DNA from: Mycolicibacterium mageritense
Lineage (GTDB): Bacteria > Actinomycetota > Actinomycetes > Mycobacteriales > Mycobacteriaceae
DNA: 64,000 bases
Assembly: GCF_010727475.1 (NCBI RefSeq)
Contig: NZ_AP022567.1
Location: 1,116,001-1,180,000 of the forward strand
Direction of reading: 5' to 3'
Shown: positions 1 to 9,170 of the stretch, piece by piece
How the letters are laid out: each line of letters begins with the position of its first letter
Numbering within the stretch: the first letter of the stretch is position 1
The notes under the pieces: model-generated
The model's database searches: none
What the model saw: the letters and a program-made list of their open reading frames with translations, nothing else
What the model was told of the DNA's origin: nothing
Translations under genes and position numbers: made by a program

Positions 1-1054
1 CATCGATGCCCGGCTTTTCGGCCAATACGCCCGCCAGTTTCTCCAGCGCCGAGGACGCCGACTGGAAGGTGTTGAAGAACTGCGAGATCTCCTGCATGGG
101 CTCGAAGAACATCCGCAGATACAGCAGGAACGCGGCCAGGGTGCCGATGGTCATCGCACCGCCCAGCACGCGGTAGCCGCCGTACAGCAGCACCACGCCC
201 GTGGTGATGTTGCCGACGAGCTTCACGCCCGGCATGAAGACCGCCAGCAGCTTGAACGTCTTCTCGTTGATCGCGCGGTAGTCGTCGGCGATGTCCTCGA
301 AGATCTCCTGGTTGCGGGGTTCGCGCCGGTAGGCCTGCACGGCCTTGATGCCCGTCATGGTCTCGACGAACTGCACGATGACCAGCGCGGCGCTCTCCCG
401 CACCTTGCGGTAGGTCTTGGCGGACTCGGTGCGGAACCACCACACCAGCGCCACCAGGATCGGGAACGCCGCCAGACACATCAGCCCCAGCCGCCAATCC
501 AGCGCCACCAGCAGGATCGCTGTGCCGAACAGCGTGAGGACCGCGGTGATCAAGCTGTCGAACCCGGTCTCCAGCATGTCCTGGATGGCCTCGACGTCGT
601 TGGTGGACCGGCTGACCACGCGACCCGACGTGTAGCGGTCGTGGAACGCCACGTCGAGGCGCCCGAAGTGCCGGAACACGCGGCGGCGCAGTTCGAGCAG
701 CACGCGCTGCCCGACGCGGCCCGAGCGGCGCAGGAAGAACATCCGGCTGACGGCCTGGACGATCACCACGGCGCACAAGGTGCCGACGATGAGCATCAGC
801 TCCCGCGCCGAACCACCGTCGATGATCGGCGGGATGCCGTGGTCGATGCCGCGCTGCACCAGGATCGGCACCGACAGCCGCGCGACGTTCTCCACGACGA
901 CGACCAACGCGAGCACCGCGACGGTCCAGCGGTACGGCCGCAGCAGCGAGCCCAGCAGCGCGCGGGCCTCGCGGCGCCGCGGCAGGTTCTCGTCGATGGG
1001 CAGGTCGTCCTGATTCTCGTCGAACCGGCCCCGCCACTCTGTTGTCGAGGTCAT
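1..1054 (-). CDS. ABC exporter half-transporter, N-terminal part (runs off the window)
   Basis: The first ~351 residues of a type IV (ABCB-like) half-transporter are present: a membrane domain with about six hydrophobic helices and the family's intracellular-loop style (ERY-type 'DRYTSGRVVSRSTNDVEAI' segment near residue 150). The nucleotide-binding domain lies beyond base 1. The ATG at 1054-1052 overlaps the TGA of the upstream transporter gene (stop at 1053-1051), so the two are translationally coupled. It is the third exporter half in a row on this strand, so it either pairs with one of the others or forms a homodimer. Substrate is unknown; drug or lipid export is typical of the family. 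Confidence 0.88.
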   Translation of the reverse strand, partial: MTSTTEWRGRFDENQDDLPIDENLPRRREARALLGSLLRPYRWTVAVLALVVVVENVARLSVPILVQRGIDHGIPPIIDGGSARELMLIVGTLCAVVIVQAVSRMFFLRRSGRVGQRVLLELRRRVFRHFGRLDVAFHDRYTSGRVVSRSTNDVEAIQDMLETGFDSLITAVLTLFGTAILLVALDWRLGLMCLAAFPILVALVWWFRTESAKTYRKVRESAALVIVQFVETMTGIKAVQAYRREPRNQEIFEDIADDYRAINEKTFKLLAVFMPGVKLVGNITTGVVLLYGGYRVLGGAMTIGTLAAFLLYLRMFFEPMQEISQFFNTFQSASSALEKLAGVLAEKPGID

Positions 1055-2970
1055 CGGCGCTCGACCTCCGATGTCACATAGCGGCGCGGTTCGGTTTCCT
1101 CGACGAAGTGGTCGAGCCGGTGGCGGTCCTCGTCGCCTTCCCACAGGCAGACGTGTTCTGACCCGTCGTCGAGTTCGTCGTCGGCCGCGAGCAGGTAGCG
1201 GTACTGCGGCACCTGACTCAGCAACTGGGCGTGTGTGCCGATGTGCGTCACGGTGGCCCCGGCAGAACCGACCTTGTCCAGCAGCGCGACCTTGTCCGCG
1301 AGCAGCACGGTCGACGCGCGGTGGGCCACGATGACACCGGTGACCTCGCCGAGCACGCGGCCGAGCGCCTCGGTCACGACGGCCTCGGTGTGCACGTCGA
1401 GCGCCGACAGCGTGTCGTCGAGCACCAGGATCCTTGGCGCGGCCAGCACGGCCCGGGCCAGCGAGAGCCGCTGGCGCTGACCGCCTGACAGGCTCATGCC
1501 CTGCTCGCCGATACGCGTGTCGAGCCCGAACGGCAGGTCGTAGACGAATTGCGCGGCCGCGATGTCGATGGCCCGTGCCAATTCGCCGTCGGTCGCGTCC
1601 GGGCGGCCCAGCCGCAGGTTCTCGGCCACCGACATCGAGAACAGCGTCGGATCCTCGAACGCCGTGGCCACGGTCCGGCGCAGCGCGGGCAGGCTCAGCT
1701 CGCGGATGTCCGTGCCGTCGATGAGGATCTGGCCCTCGGTGACGTCGTAGAGCCGCGAGAACAACGCGGCCAGCACCGACTTGCCCGAGCCGGTCGCGCC
1801 GACCAGCGCCAGCGTCTGCCCCGGTTCGACGACCATGTCGACATGACGCAGCACCCAGTCCTCACTGTCCGGGAACCGGAAGCCCACGTCGCGCAACTCA
1901 AGCCGGCCGCCACGCGGCGCCTCGGCCGTGGGCCCGTCGTCGATTTCCCTTGGTGCGTCGAAGATCTCGGCGATGCGGTTGGCCGCGGTGAACGATTCCT
2001 GCGTCATCGACAGCAGAAATCCCAGTGACGCGATGGGCCACACGAGCGACAACATCATGGTGATGAAGGCGACCAGCGTGCCCATGCTGACGTAGCCGTG
2101 GCCCGCCGCATACGCGCCGAAGCCCAGCACCACGATCAGCGTGAGGTTGGGGATGACCTCGAGCAGGGTCCAGAACTTCGCCGACACGTCGACCCGGCCG
2201 ACCTGCGTGTCGTTGAGCTGCGTGGCCTGCTGGTCGAACCGGTCGAACACGTAGTCCTCGCGGCCGAACGACTTGACCACCCGCATGCCCAGCGCGGCCT
2301 CTTCGACATGCGTTGCGACGTGGCCGGTCTGGTCCTGCGCGAGCCGGGACAGCCGCGTGTACTCGCGCTCGAAGTGCAGCACCGTGGCCGCGATCGGCAC
2401 GATGGACACCAGCACCACCACGCCCAAAGGCCAGTACATGGCCAGCAGGATCGCGGTGACCACGGTGATCTGCAGGCTGTTGAGGATCAGGAACACCAAC
2501 CCGAACGACATGAACCGCCGGATGGTGGACAGGTCGTTCATCACGCGCGACAGCAGCTGACCTGACTGCCAGCGCCCGTGGAAGCTCATCGGCAGGATCT
2601 GCAGCCGAGCGTAGAGATCCTTGCGGATGTCGGCCTCGACGCCCATGGTGGCGCGCGCGACGAGCCAGCGCCGGATGAACCACAACACGGCCTCCGATAC
2701 CCCGACGGCCATCGCGGCCGCGCCGAGCACCCACAACCCCTGCGGATCCTGGTGGCGTACCGGGCCGTCGATCACAGCCTTGGTCATCAACGGGATGGCC
2801 ACCGTGGCGCCGAGGCTGGCCACCGCGACGACGATCATGGCGACCCAGCGCGTGCGGTACGGCAGCAGGTACGGCATGAGCCGCCACAGATCCGAGCTAC
2901 CCCGAATCCGCGCCGGTCGCGGAGCGATCGCCGGCGCGGAACGTTGAGCGTCTTGTACGGATTCAGCCAC
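1051..2970 (-). CDS. ABC exporter half-transporter with degenerate Walker B
   Basis: 639 residues: membrane domain (residues ~25-330) followed by an NBD. Visible NBD motifs are Walker A GATGSGKS (~390), signature LSGGQRQR (~492), Walker B ILVLDD (~512), D-loop SALD and the switch histidine in VIVAHR. The residue after the Walker B aspartate is Asp (LDDTLSALD) instead of the catalytic Glu. This is the mark of the non-hydrolysing site in heterodimeric exporters such as TM287/288 and BmrCD. The gene lies 38 bases downstream of a codirectional gene with an intact site (3009-4898), the likely partner. The start is GTG at 2970. The export substrate cannot be read from sequence. Confidence 0.92.
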   Translation of the reverse strand: MAESVQDAQRSAPAIAPRPARIRGSSDLWRLMPYLLPYRTRWVAMIVVAVASLGATVAIPLMTKAVIDGPVRHQDPQGLWVLGAAAMAVGVSEAVLWFIRRWLVARATMGVEADIRKDLYARLQILPMSFHGRWQSGQLLSRVMNDLSTIRRFMSFGLVFLILNSLQITVVTAILLAMYWPLGVVVLVSIVPIAATVLHFEREYTRLSRLAQDQTGHVATHVEEAALGMRVVKSFGREDYVFDRFDQQATQLNDTQVGRVDVSAKFWTLLEVIPNLTLIVVLGFGAYAAGHGYVSMGTLVAFITMMLSLVWPIASLGFLLSMTQESFTAANRIAEIFDAPREIDDGPTAEAPRGGRLELRDVGFRFPDSEDWVLRHVDMVVEPGQTLALVGATGSGKSVLAALFSRLYDVTEGQILIDGTDIRELSLPALRRTVATAFEDPTLFSMSVAENLRLGRPDATDGELARAIDIAAAQFVYDLPFGLDTRIGEQGMSLSGGQRQRLSLARAVLAAPRILVLDDTLSALDVHTEAVVTEALGRVLGEVTGVIVAHRASTVLLADKVALLDKVGSAGATVTHIGTHAQLLSQVPQYRYLLAADDELDDGSEHVCLWEGDEDRHRLDHFVEETEPRRYVTSEVERR

Positions 2971-3008
2971 CAGTTCCCAATTTTCCCAGGTGTCGCAATC
3001 GATTTACG

Positions 3009-4898
3009 TCATGCCGCGGTCGCGTCGTCGGCGAACTGCGTGTAGTACAGCTCGGCGTAGCGACCGGTGCGGGCCAGGAGTTGCTCGTGCGTGCCGCGTT
3101 CGACGATGCGCCCGTCCTCGACGACCAGGATGAGATCGGCCGCCCGCACCGTGGACAGCCGGTGCGCGATGACCAGCGAGGTGCGCCCGTCGAGCGCCTC
3201 GGCCAGGGCATGTTGGACGGCGGCTTCCGACGCCGAGTCCAACGATGCCGTCGCCTCATCCAGAACCACCACCCGTGATCGCCCCAACAGCAGGCGCGCG
3301 ATGGTCAACCGCTGCCGCTGCCCTCCGGACAGACGGTATCCGCGCTCACCGACAACCGTGTCCAACCCGTCGGGCATCGCCGCGACGACGTCGTCCAGCC
3401 GGGCGCGGCGCAGCGCCTCCCACAGCTGTTCGTCGGACGCTCCCGGAGCGGCCAGTTGCAGGTTGGAGCGGATCGACTCGTGGAACAGATGCCCGTCCTG
3501 GGTCACCATGCCGACGGTGTCCTTGAGCGACGCGAACGTCACGTCCCGCACGTCGACGCCGTTGAGCCTGACGCAGCCGCTGTCGACGTCGTAGAGCCGG
3601 GCCAGCAGCGACGCGATGGTCGACTTGCCCGCGCCCGACGAACCGACCAGCGCCACCATCTGCCCGGGGCGCGCGGTGAACGAAATGCCGTGCAGCACTT
3701 CGTCGCCACCACGGTCGTCGAGCGTCGCGACCTCTTCGAGCGAGGCCAGCGACACCTTGTCGGCCGACGGGTAGGAGAAGCGCACGTCGTCGAACTCGAC
3801 CGCGACGGGGCCGTCGGGAACCGGCACGGCGCGCGGCTTCTCGGCGATCAGCGGCACCAGGTCGAGCACCTCGAAAACCCGCTCGAACGACACCAGGGCG
3901 CTGGCGATCTCGACGCGTGCGTTGGCCAGCGCGGTCAGGGGCGCATACAGCCGGGTCAGCAGCAACGCGAGCGACACGACCGCGCCCGCCTGCAACTGAC
4001 CGCCGATCGCCAGCATGCCGCCCAGCCCGTAGACCAGGGCCAGCGCGAGCGCCGACATCAGGGTGAGCGAGTTCATGAACGTCGCCTGCAGCATCGCCGT
4101 ACGCACCCCGATGTCGCGGACCCGGTCGGCGCGCACCGCGAACTCACCCGACTCGCGCTCCGGGCTGCCGAACAGCTTGACCAGCGTGGCGCCGGGCGCC
4201 GAGAACCGTTCTGTCATCTGGGTGTTCATGGTCGCGTTGTGCGCGGCCGCTTCGCGGGACAGGCCCGCCATGCGCGCGCCGATACGCCGCGCGGGCACCA
4301 CGAACAACGGCAGCAGCGCCAGCGACAGCAGGGTGATCTGCCACGAGATACTGAGCATCACCGCGAGCGTCAGCGTCAGCGTCACGAGGTTCGCGACGAT
4401 GCCCGAGAGGGTGTCGGAGAACGCGCGTTGCGCGCCGATGACGTCGTTGCCGAGCCGGCTCACCAGCGCCCCGGTACGGGTGCGCGTGAAGAACGCGACC
4501 GGCATGCGCTGCACGTGGTCGAACACCGCGGTGCGCAGGTCGAGGATCAGGCCTTCACCGATGTTCGACGACAGCCACCGGGTCGCAAGGGACACGACTG
4601 CTTCTGCGACGGCCACCGCGGCGATCACCGCGGCCAGCAGCACCACGGTCGACGCGGGACCGCGCTGCGTGATCGCGTCGACCACGCGACCGGCCAGCAC
4701 GGGCGTCGTGACCGTCAACAAGGCACTGACCACGCTGACCGCGACGAACCAGCCCAGCCTGCGGTGATGGCGGGCGGCGAACCGCCAGATGCGCGCCAGC
4801 AGCCGCCGGTCCGCGAGGGTCCGCAGATCTCCGCCGCGCGCGTGCGCCTGCCGGTACAGCGTCTGTCGCGCCACCGTTTCCATACTCATGAGCATCAC
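3009..4898 (-). CDS. ABC exporter half-transporter with intact catalytic site
   Basis: 629 residues: N-terminal membrane domain and C-terminal NBD with Walker A GSSGAGKST, signature LSGGQRQR, Walker B VVVLDEATASLD (canonical Glu) and H-loop VIAHRLSTV. It is first in the minus-strand exporter row and probably forms an asymmetric heterodimer with the product of 1051-2970. A short insertion (KVSLASLEEVATLDDRGG) sits just before the NBD core. The start is uncertain: GTG at 4898, with in-frame ATGs at 4895, 4889 and 4883. An 18-base palindrome at 4906-4923 abuts the start and may be its operator. It could serve drug or lipid export; no specific substrate is claimed. Confidence 0.92.
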   Translation of the reverse strand: MMLMSMETVARQTLYRQAHARGGDLRTLADRRLLARIWRFAARHHRRLGWFVAVSVVSALLTVTTPVLAGRVVDAITQRGPASTVVLLAAVIAAVAVAEAVVSLATRWLSSNIGEGLILDLRTAVFDHVQRMPVAFFTRTRTGALVSRLGNDVIGAQRAFSDTLSGIVANLVTLTLTLAVMLSISWQITLLSLALLPLFVVPARRIGARMAGLSREAAAHNATMNTQMTERFSAPGATLVKLFGSPERESGEFAVRADRVRDIGVRTAMLQATFMNSLTLMSALALALVYGLGGMLAIGGQLQAGAVVSLALLLTRLYAPLTALANARVEIASALVSFERVFEVLDLVPLIAEKPRAVPVPDGPVAVEFDDVRFSYPSADKVSLASLEEVATLDDRGGDEVLHGISFTARPGQMVALVGSSGAGKSTIASLLARLYDVDSGCVRLNGVDVRDVTFASLKDTVGMVTQDGHLFHESIRSNLQLAAPGASDEQLWEALRRARLDDVVAAMPDGLDTVVGERGYRLSGGQRQRLTIARLLLGRSRVVVLDEATASLDSASEAAVQHALAEALDGRTSLVIAHRLSTVRAADLILVVEDGRIVERGTHEQLLARTGRYAELYYTQFADDATAA

Positions 4899-4905
4899 CG
4901 TAAAA

Positions 4906-4923
4906 CCTCAACAATTGATGAGG
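4906..4923. promoter_or_regulatory. Palindromic candidate operator of the ABC exporter operon
   Basis: CCTCAACAATTGATGAGG is an inverted repeat with arms CCTCA/TGAGG around a self-complementary CAATTG core; only the two linker bases break symmetry. It lies 8-25 bases upstream of the exporter start at 4898, where a repressor would block expression. Size and core resemble MarR-family operators. The cognate regulator is not adjacent. Confidence 0.45.
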
Positions 4924-4945
4924 TCAACGACTTCCCCGGCGTAGC

Positions 4946-5491
4946 TCAAATGAAACCGAAGTAGCCGATCACCCCCGCCGCGGCGACCACGATCAGGGGG
5001 TTGACCTTGGAGAACACGAAGATGGCTGTGCACACCGCGGTCAGCAGGTAGGCCCGCCAGTCGTGGTCCGCGGCGCGGCTCATCACCACTGAGGTGGCCA
5101 GGATCAGCCCGACCGTCAACGGCGCGAAGCCCTTCTCGACCGCACGGCGCAGCCGCGACTTCTCGGCCTTCTGCCAGAACAGCGTCACGATGTAGACGAA
5201 CGTCGCGGCGGGCACCACCATCGCGACCGTGGCCACCACGCCGCCGAGAATCGCCGCAGGCACGCCGCCGACATGCAGGCCTGCCCCGTAGCCGACCATC
5301 GACACGATCAGGATGCTCGGGCCCGGCGCGGTCTGCGAGATCGAGAACAGGTCGGCGAACTGGCTGCTGGTCAGCCAGTGCCTGTCGTTGACCGCGCGCA
5401 GGTGCATCTCCGGCAGCACCACGTTGCCGCCACCGATCGACAGCAGCGACAGCATCCCGAAAAGCCCGATGAGCTGCAGGTAGGTGGTCAC
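4946..5491 (-). CDS. Chromate transporter (CHR) family, second short subunit
   Basis: 181-residue membrane protein with a single CHR domain. It starts VTTYLQLIGLFGMLSLLSIGGGN, and the SIGGGN and QTAPGPS segments are typical of ChrA halves. The GTG start at 5491 overlaps the TGA of the upstream CHR gene (GTGA), so the two halves are co-translated and probably form a heterodimer, as known for paired short ChrA proteins. Family members efflux chromate or transport related oxyanions; several paralogues have other or unknown anion substrates. A longer in-frame reading upstream of 5491 exists but overlaps the real upstream gene and is rejected. Confidence 0.85.
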   Translation of the reverse strand: MTTYLQLIGLFGMLSLLSIGGGNVVLPEMHLRAVNDRHWLTSSQFADLFSISQTAPGPSILIVSMVGYGAGLHVGGVPAAILGGVVATVAMVVPAATFVYIVTLFWQKAEKSRLRRAVEKGFAPLTVGLILATSVVMSRAADHDWRAYLLTAVCTAIFVFSKVNPLIVVAAAGVIGYFGFI

Positions 5492-6045
5492 GCGGGACTC
5501 TTGCGCGGCCACGCCCAGATCAGGCTCAGCGGGGCCAGGATCGCCAACGTCCCCAGCAGCGGCCAGCGCAGCAGCCCGTTGAGCACGAACGCCCCGGCGA
5601 ACAGCAACACCGGCACCAGGCCCGTCAGGCACTGCCGCCCGGTCTTGATCACCATCGCCACGGTCAGCGCGACCGCGGCGGCCGACGCACCGTGCAGCAC
5701 ACCTTTGACGGCAGGGACTTCCTTGAAGCGGAAGTAGAAGAACGACATCACCAGCACGATCACCAGGGGCATCAGGCACAGCCCGAACACCGCCGCGACC
5801 GCGCCGGGCAGGCCCCGCATCTTGGTGCCCGCGAACACCGCCATGTTGACCTGGTTGGCGCCGGGCAGGATCCGGCACATCGTCATGGCCGAGAGGAATT
5901 CGGCCTCACCGAGCCAGCCCTTCTCGACCACGAGCACCTCGCGCGACCACGCCGACAGCCCGCCGCCGAACGACGCGAGCGCGATGTGGTTGAACGTCCA
6001 GGCCAGCTCGAGCAGCGAGACGCGCTCGACCTGTTGCTCACTCAT
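5488..6045 (-). CDS. Chromate transporter (CHR) family, first short subunit
   Basis: 185 residues starting MSEQQVERVSLLELAWTF, with the family motifs FGGG (ALASFGGGLSAW) and RILPGANQVN, the latter matching the QTAPGP-like pore segment of the second subunit. About five hydrophobic segments follow. The ATG at 6045 lies inside the end of the phospholipase D-like gene (8-base overlap), and the stop overlaps the next CHR gene. The three genes therefore form one transcription unit. Transport of chromate or another anion is inferred from family only. Confidence 0.85.
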   Translation of the reverse strand: MSEQQVERVSLLELAWTFNHIALASFGGGLSAWSREVLVVEKGWLGEAEFLSAMTMCRILPGANQVNMAVFAGTKMRGLPGAVAAVFGLCLMPLVIVLVMSFFYFRFKEVPAVKGVLHGASAAAVALTVAMVIKTGRQCLTGLVPVLLFAGAFVLNGLLRWPLLGTLAILAPLSLIWAWPRKSPA

Positions 6046-7027
6046 GGACCAGGTCGGGGTCGTGCGGGAAGTCGTCCTCGTGGTGGGTCTCGGGGTGCAG
6101 CGGGTCGGGCGGCTCGTAGTGGTGCGACAGCTCCCAGTCGGCGTCGAACACCCGCCGCAACTGCTCGACCGCGGCCGCGTCGTCGAGCGTGATCCCGAGC
6201 TCACGGCGCAGATCGAACGCGCTGCGGTCGATGTTCATCGACCCGACCAGGGCGTTGGCGTCGTCGGCGATGAGCAGTTTGGCGTGCACCCGCAGGTTCT
6301 TCTGCTTGCGCACCTTCACTCCGAAGCGGCGCAACGTCCGCAGCGACGCGAACGTGTCGAGGATGTCCCATTCGCTGATGCCGTGCCTGCCGCCGCACAG
6401 CACATGGACGTTGACGCCGCGCCCCGCGGCCGCGGCGATGTGGTCGAGGATCACCGCGTCCACGTACTTCGGGTGCTGGATCCGCAGCCGGTGCTGCGCG
6501 GTGTCGATGAACTTGGCCATGTGGTAGCGCGAGTTCGAATTGCTCCACAGCAGGCCGCGATACACCGACGGCTCCCATTCGGCGTGATCCCAATCGGCGT
6601 TGAACGCATCGACGATCTGGGCGACCTGAGCGGGCTCCGTGGTGACCACGCCGTAGTCGCGCGTGAGGGTGAAGTACTTCTCGCACAGGTTGAACGTGGC
6701 CACGAGCGCGGCCCGCTCGTCGACCACGATCGACTTCTCGTGCGTGACATAGAACGACGGGTTGGTCCACGCGACGTCCACCCCGGCGCGCTGCAGCTGC
6801 TCGAAGGTCTCGTCGTTGGCCCGGTCCCCGCCGGACCGTTTCGGGTTCAACATCACGCGCACCGCGACACCCGACGTGTGCCGGTCGATCACGGCCTGCA
6901 CCAGCGACGGCTCGGTAAACGTGAATTGTTTGATCAACAACGACTTTTGGGCCGACCCGAGAAATTCGCGGACCGGGGCGGCGCCGTCGTCGGGCTGGAC
7001 GATCACCCGCGGCGAATTGGGCAGCAT
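6038..7027 (-). CDS. Phospholipase D-like (HKD) protein
   Basis: 329 residues with two HKD catalytic motifs: HEKSIVVDE near residue 97 and HAKLLIADD near residue 250, the latter followed by GSMNIDRSAFDLRRELGI, the typical C-terminal motif tail (GSxN). There is no clear signal peptide, so it is probably cytosolic or peripheral. The family hydrolyses or transfers phosphodiester bonds (phospholipases, cardiolipin synthases, nucleases). The length and single pair of HKD motifs suit a standalone PLD enzyme rather than a membrane-anchored cardiolipin synthase. It starts the operon that continues into the CHR pair. Confidence 0.85.
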   Translation of the reverse strand: MLPNSPRVIVQPDDGAAPVREFLGSAQKSLLIKQFTFTEPSLVQAVIDRHTSGVAVRVMLNPKRSGGDRANDETFEQLQRAGVDVAWTNPSFYVTHEKSIVVDERAALVATFNLCEKYFTLTRDYGVVTTEPAQVAQIVDAFNADWDHAEWEPSVYRGLLWSNSNSRYHMAKFIDTAQHRLRIQHPKYVDAVILDHIAAAAGRGVNVHVLCGGRHGISEWDILDTFASLRTLRRFGVKVRKQKNLRVHAKLLIADDANALVGSMNIDRSAFDLRRELGITLDDAAAVEQLRRVFDADWELSHHYEPPDPLHPETHHEDDFPHDPDLVHE

Positions 7028-7106
7028 AAGCGCCGGATGCTAGCACCGAATCATGTCCGGGACGTGCCTGCGGCAATAGCAGTTGTTCATCGGGCAAGAT
7101 GGCCCC

Positions 7107-7820
7107 ATGGCTAGTGGTACAGACAGCGGCTCAGCCTCCCCGAGAGTGCTCGTGGTGGACGACGACCCTGACGTGCTCGCCTCGCTGGAACGCGGGTTGC
7201 GACTGTCCGGATTCGACGTGTCGACGGCTGTCGACGGTGCCGAAGCGCTGCGCAGCGCCACCGAGACGCGGCCGGACGCGATCGTGCTCGACATCAACAT
7301 GCCAGTGCTCGACGGCGTGAGCGTCGTGACGGCGCTGCGCGCCATGGACAACGACGTGCCCGTGTGTGTGCTGTCGGCCCGCAGCAGCGTCGACGACCGG
7401 GTCGCCGGCCTGGAGGCCGGCGCCGACGACTATCTGGTCAAACCGTTCGTGCTGGCCGAGCTGGTCGCGCGGGTCAAGGCCCTGCTGCGGCGGCGCGGCT
7501 CGTCGGCCACGTTCTCGTCGGAGACCATCCAGGTCGGTCCGCTCGAAGTGGACATCCCCGGCCGGCGGGCGCGCGTCAACGGCGTCGACGTAGACCTGAC
7601 CAAACGCGAATTCGACCTGCTGGCCGTGCTGGCCGAGCACAAGACCGCGGTGTTGTCCCGGGCCCAGTTGCTCGAGCTGGTGTGGGGCTACGACTTCGCC
7701 GCCGACACCAACGTGGTCGACGTGTTTATCGGCTACCTGCGCCGCAAGCTCGAGGCCGGTGGCGCACCGCGGCTGCTGCACACCGTGCGTGGCGTGGGCT
7801 TCGTTCTCCGGACCCAATAG
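7107..7820 (+). CDS. prrA: Two-component response regulator PrrA
   Basis: 237 residues in the OmpR/PhoB class. The receiver domain has the acidic pocket VVDDDP (17-21), the phospho-acceptor Asp near residue 62 in IVLDINMPVLDG, and the conserved Lys in DYLVKPF. A winged-helix DNA-binding domain ends RRKLEAGGAPRLLHTVRGVGFVLR. PrrA is the conserved mycobacterial regulator, essential in M. tuberculosis. In M. smegmatis it is linked to respiration and ammonium or stress responses. The ATG at 7107 fits the 236-residue family length better than the TTG at 7083. prrB follows after 4 bases. Confidence 0.96.
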   Translation: MASGTDSGSASPRVLVVDDDPDVLASLERGLRLSGFDVSTAVDGAEALRSATETRPDAIVLDINMPVLDGVSVVTALRAMDNDVPVCVLSARSSVDDRVAGLEAGADDYLVKPFVLAELVARVKALLRRRGSSATFSSETIQVGPLEVDIPGRRARVNGVDVDLTKREFDLLAVLAEHKTAVLSRAQLLELVWGYDFAADTNVVDVFIGYLRRKLEAGGAPRLLHTVRGVGFVLRTQ

Positions 7821-7824
7821 CGAT

Positions 7825-9165
7825 ATGAGCCTGCTGACCCGGATCTTCCGCCGCACGCCGTCGCTGCGGACCCGGGTCGCGTTCGCGACGGCCATCGGCG
7901 CGGCGATCGTCGTCATCATCGTCGGCACCATCGTGTGGATCGGCATCACCAACGACCGCAAGGAGCGGCTGGACCGCAGGCTCGACGAGGCGGCGGGCTT
8001 CGCCATCCCGTTCCTGCCCCGGGGCCTGCACGAGATCCCGCGCTCCCCCAGCGAGCAGGACGCCGTGATCACGGTGCGCCAAGCCGGGGACGTGACCTCG
8101 AACTCGAACGTGGTGCTGCCGGAATTGCCCGCCGGATACGCCGACACCTACATCGACGGCGTGCGCTACCGCGTACGCACGGTGGAGATCCCGGCGCCGG
8201 GGCCCATGTGGGTCGCGGTCGGCGCGACGTACGACGCGACCATTGCCGACACCAACAACCTGCACCGTCGGGTGATCGTGATCTGCGTCTTTGCCATCGG
8301 TGCGGCGACCGTGCTCGGTTGGGTGCTGGCGGCGTTCGCGGTGCGCCCGCTGAAGCGGCTGGCCGAGCAAACCCGGCAGATCGACGCGGCCGACGAGGCA
8401 CCCGACGTCGAGGTGCGCGGCGCGACCGAGGCCGTCGAGATCGCCGACGCCGTCAACGGCATGCTCAAGCGCATCTGGTCCGAGCAGGACCGCACCAAGG
8501 CGGCATTGGCCTCGGCCCGCGACTTCTCCGCGGTGTCCGCGCATGAGCTGCGCACGCCGCTCACCGCGATGCGCACCAACCTCGAGGTGCTGGCAACGCT
8601 CGACCTGCCCGACGACCAGCGCAAGGAAGTGGTCAACGACGTCATCCGCACGCAGTCACGCATCGAGGCGACCCTGGGCGCGCTGGAGCGGCTCGCACAG
8701 GGCGAATTGTCCACCACCGACGACCATGTCACCGTCGACATCACCGAGCTGCTCGACCGCGCGGCCCACGACGCCATGCGGGTCTATCCCGACCTCGAGG
8801 TCACGCTCGCGCCCGCACCGACCGTGATCATCATCGGGCTGCCGACCGGGCTGCGGCTCGCGGTGGACAACGCGATCGCCAACGCCGTCAAGCACGGCGG
8901 TGCCACGCGCGTGCAGTTGTCAGCCGTGAGTTCGCGGGCAGGCGTGGAGATCGCGGTCGACGACAACGGCTGCGGCGTTCCCGAGGAAGAGCGCTCCGAA
9001 GTGTTCGCCCGGTTCTCGCGGGGGTCGACGGCCTCGCGCTCCGGGTCCGGGCTCGGCCTGGCGCTCGTGGCTCAGCAGGCCGAACTACACGGCGGCACAG
9101 CAGCTTTGGAGGCCAGCCCACTGGGCGGGGCCCGGCTGCTGTTGCGATTGCCCGGGCCGCACTAG
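7825..9165 (+). CDS. prrB: Two-component sensor histidine kinase PrrB
   Basis: 446 residues, the same length as M. tuberculosis PrrB. It has one transmembrane segment at ~20-40, an extracytoplasmic sensor region, a second transmembrane segment at ~148-172, then HAMP. The dimerisation/phosphoacceptor domain carries H240 in SAHELRTPLTAMR. The ATPase domain has N-box DNAIANAVKH, G1 DDNGCGVP and G2 GSGLGLALV. It phosphorylates PrrA. The start ATG at 7825 lies 4 bases after prrA's stop. It is convergent with the arf operon, with a strong hairpin in between. Confidence 0.96.
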   Translation: MSLLTRIFRRTPSLRTRVAFATAIGAAIVVIIVGTIVWIGITNDRKERLDRRLDEAAGFAIPFLPRGLHEIPRSPSEQDAVITVRQAGDVTSNSNVVLPELPAGYADTYIDGVRYRVRTVEIPAPGPMWVAVGATYDATIADTNNLHRRVIVICVFAIGAATVLGWVLAAFAVRPLKRLAEQTRQIDAADEAPDVEVRGATEAVEIADAVNGMLKRIWSEQDRTKAALASARDFSAVSAHELRTPLTAMRTNLEVLATLDLPDDQRKEVVNDVIRTQSRIEATLGALERLAQGELSTTDDHVTVDITELLDRAAHDAMRVYPDLEVTLAPAPTVIIIGLPTGLRLAVDNAIANAVKHGGATRVQLSAVSSRAGVEIAVDDNGCGVPEEERSEVFARFSRGSTASRSGSGLGLALVAQQAELHGGTAALEASPLGGARLLLRLPGPH

Positions 9166-9170
9166 AGATG

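Noticed and set aside
3456..4964. 502-residue open frame on the plus strand
   Set aside because: It lies antisense to the ABC exporter with clear motifs. Its product is Arg/Gln/His-rich low-complexity sequence typical of the opposite strand in high-GC DNA.
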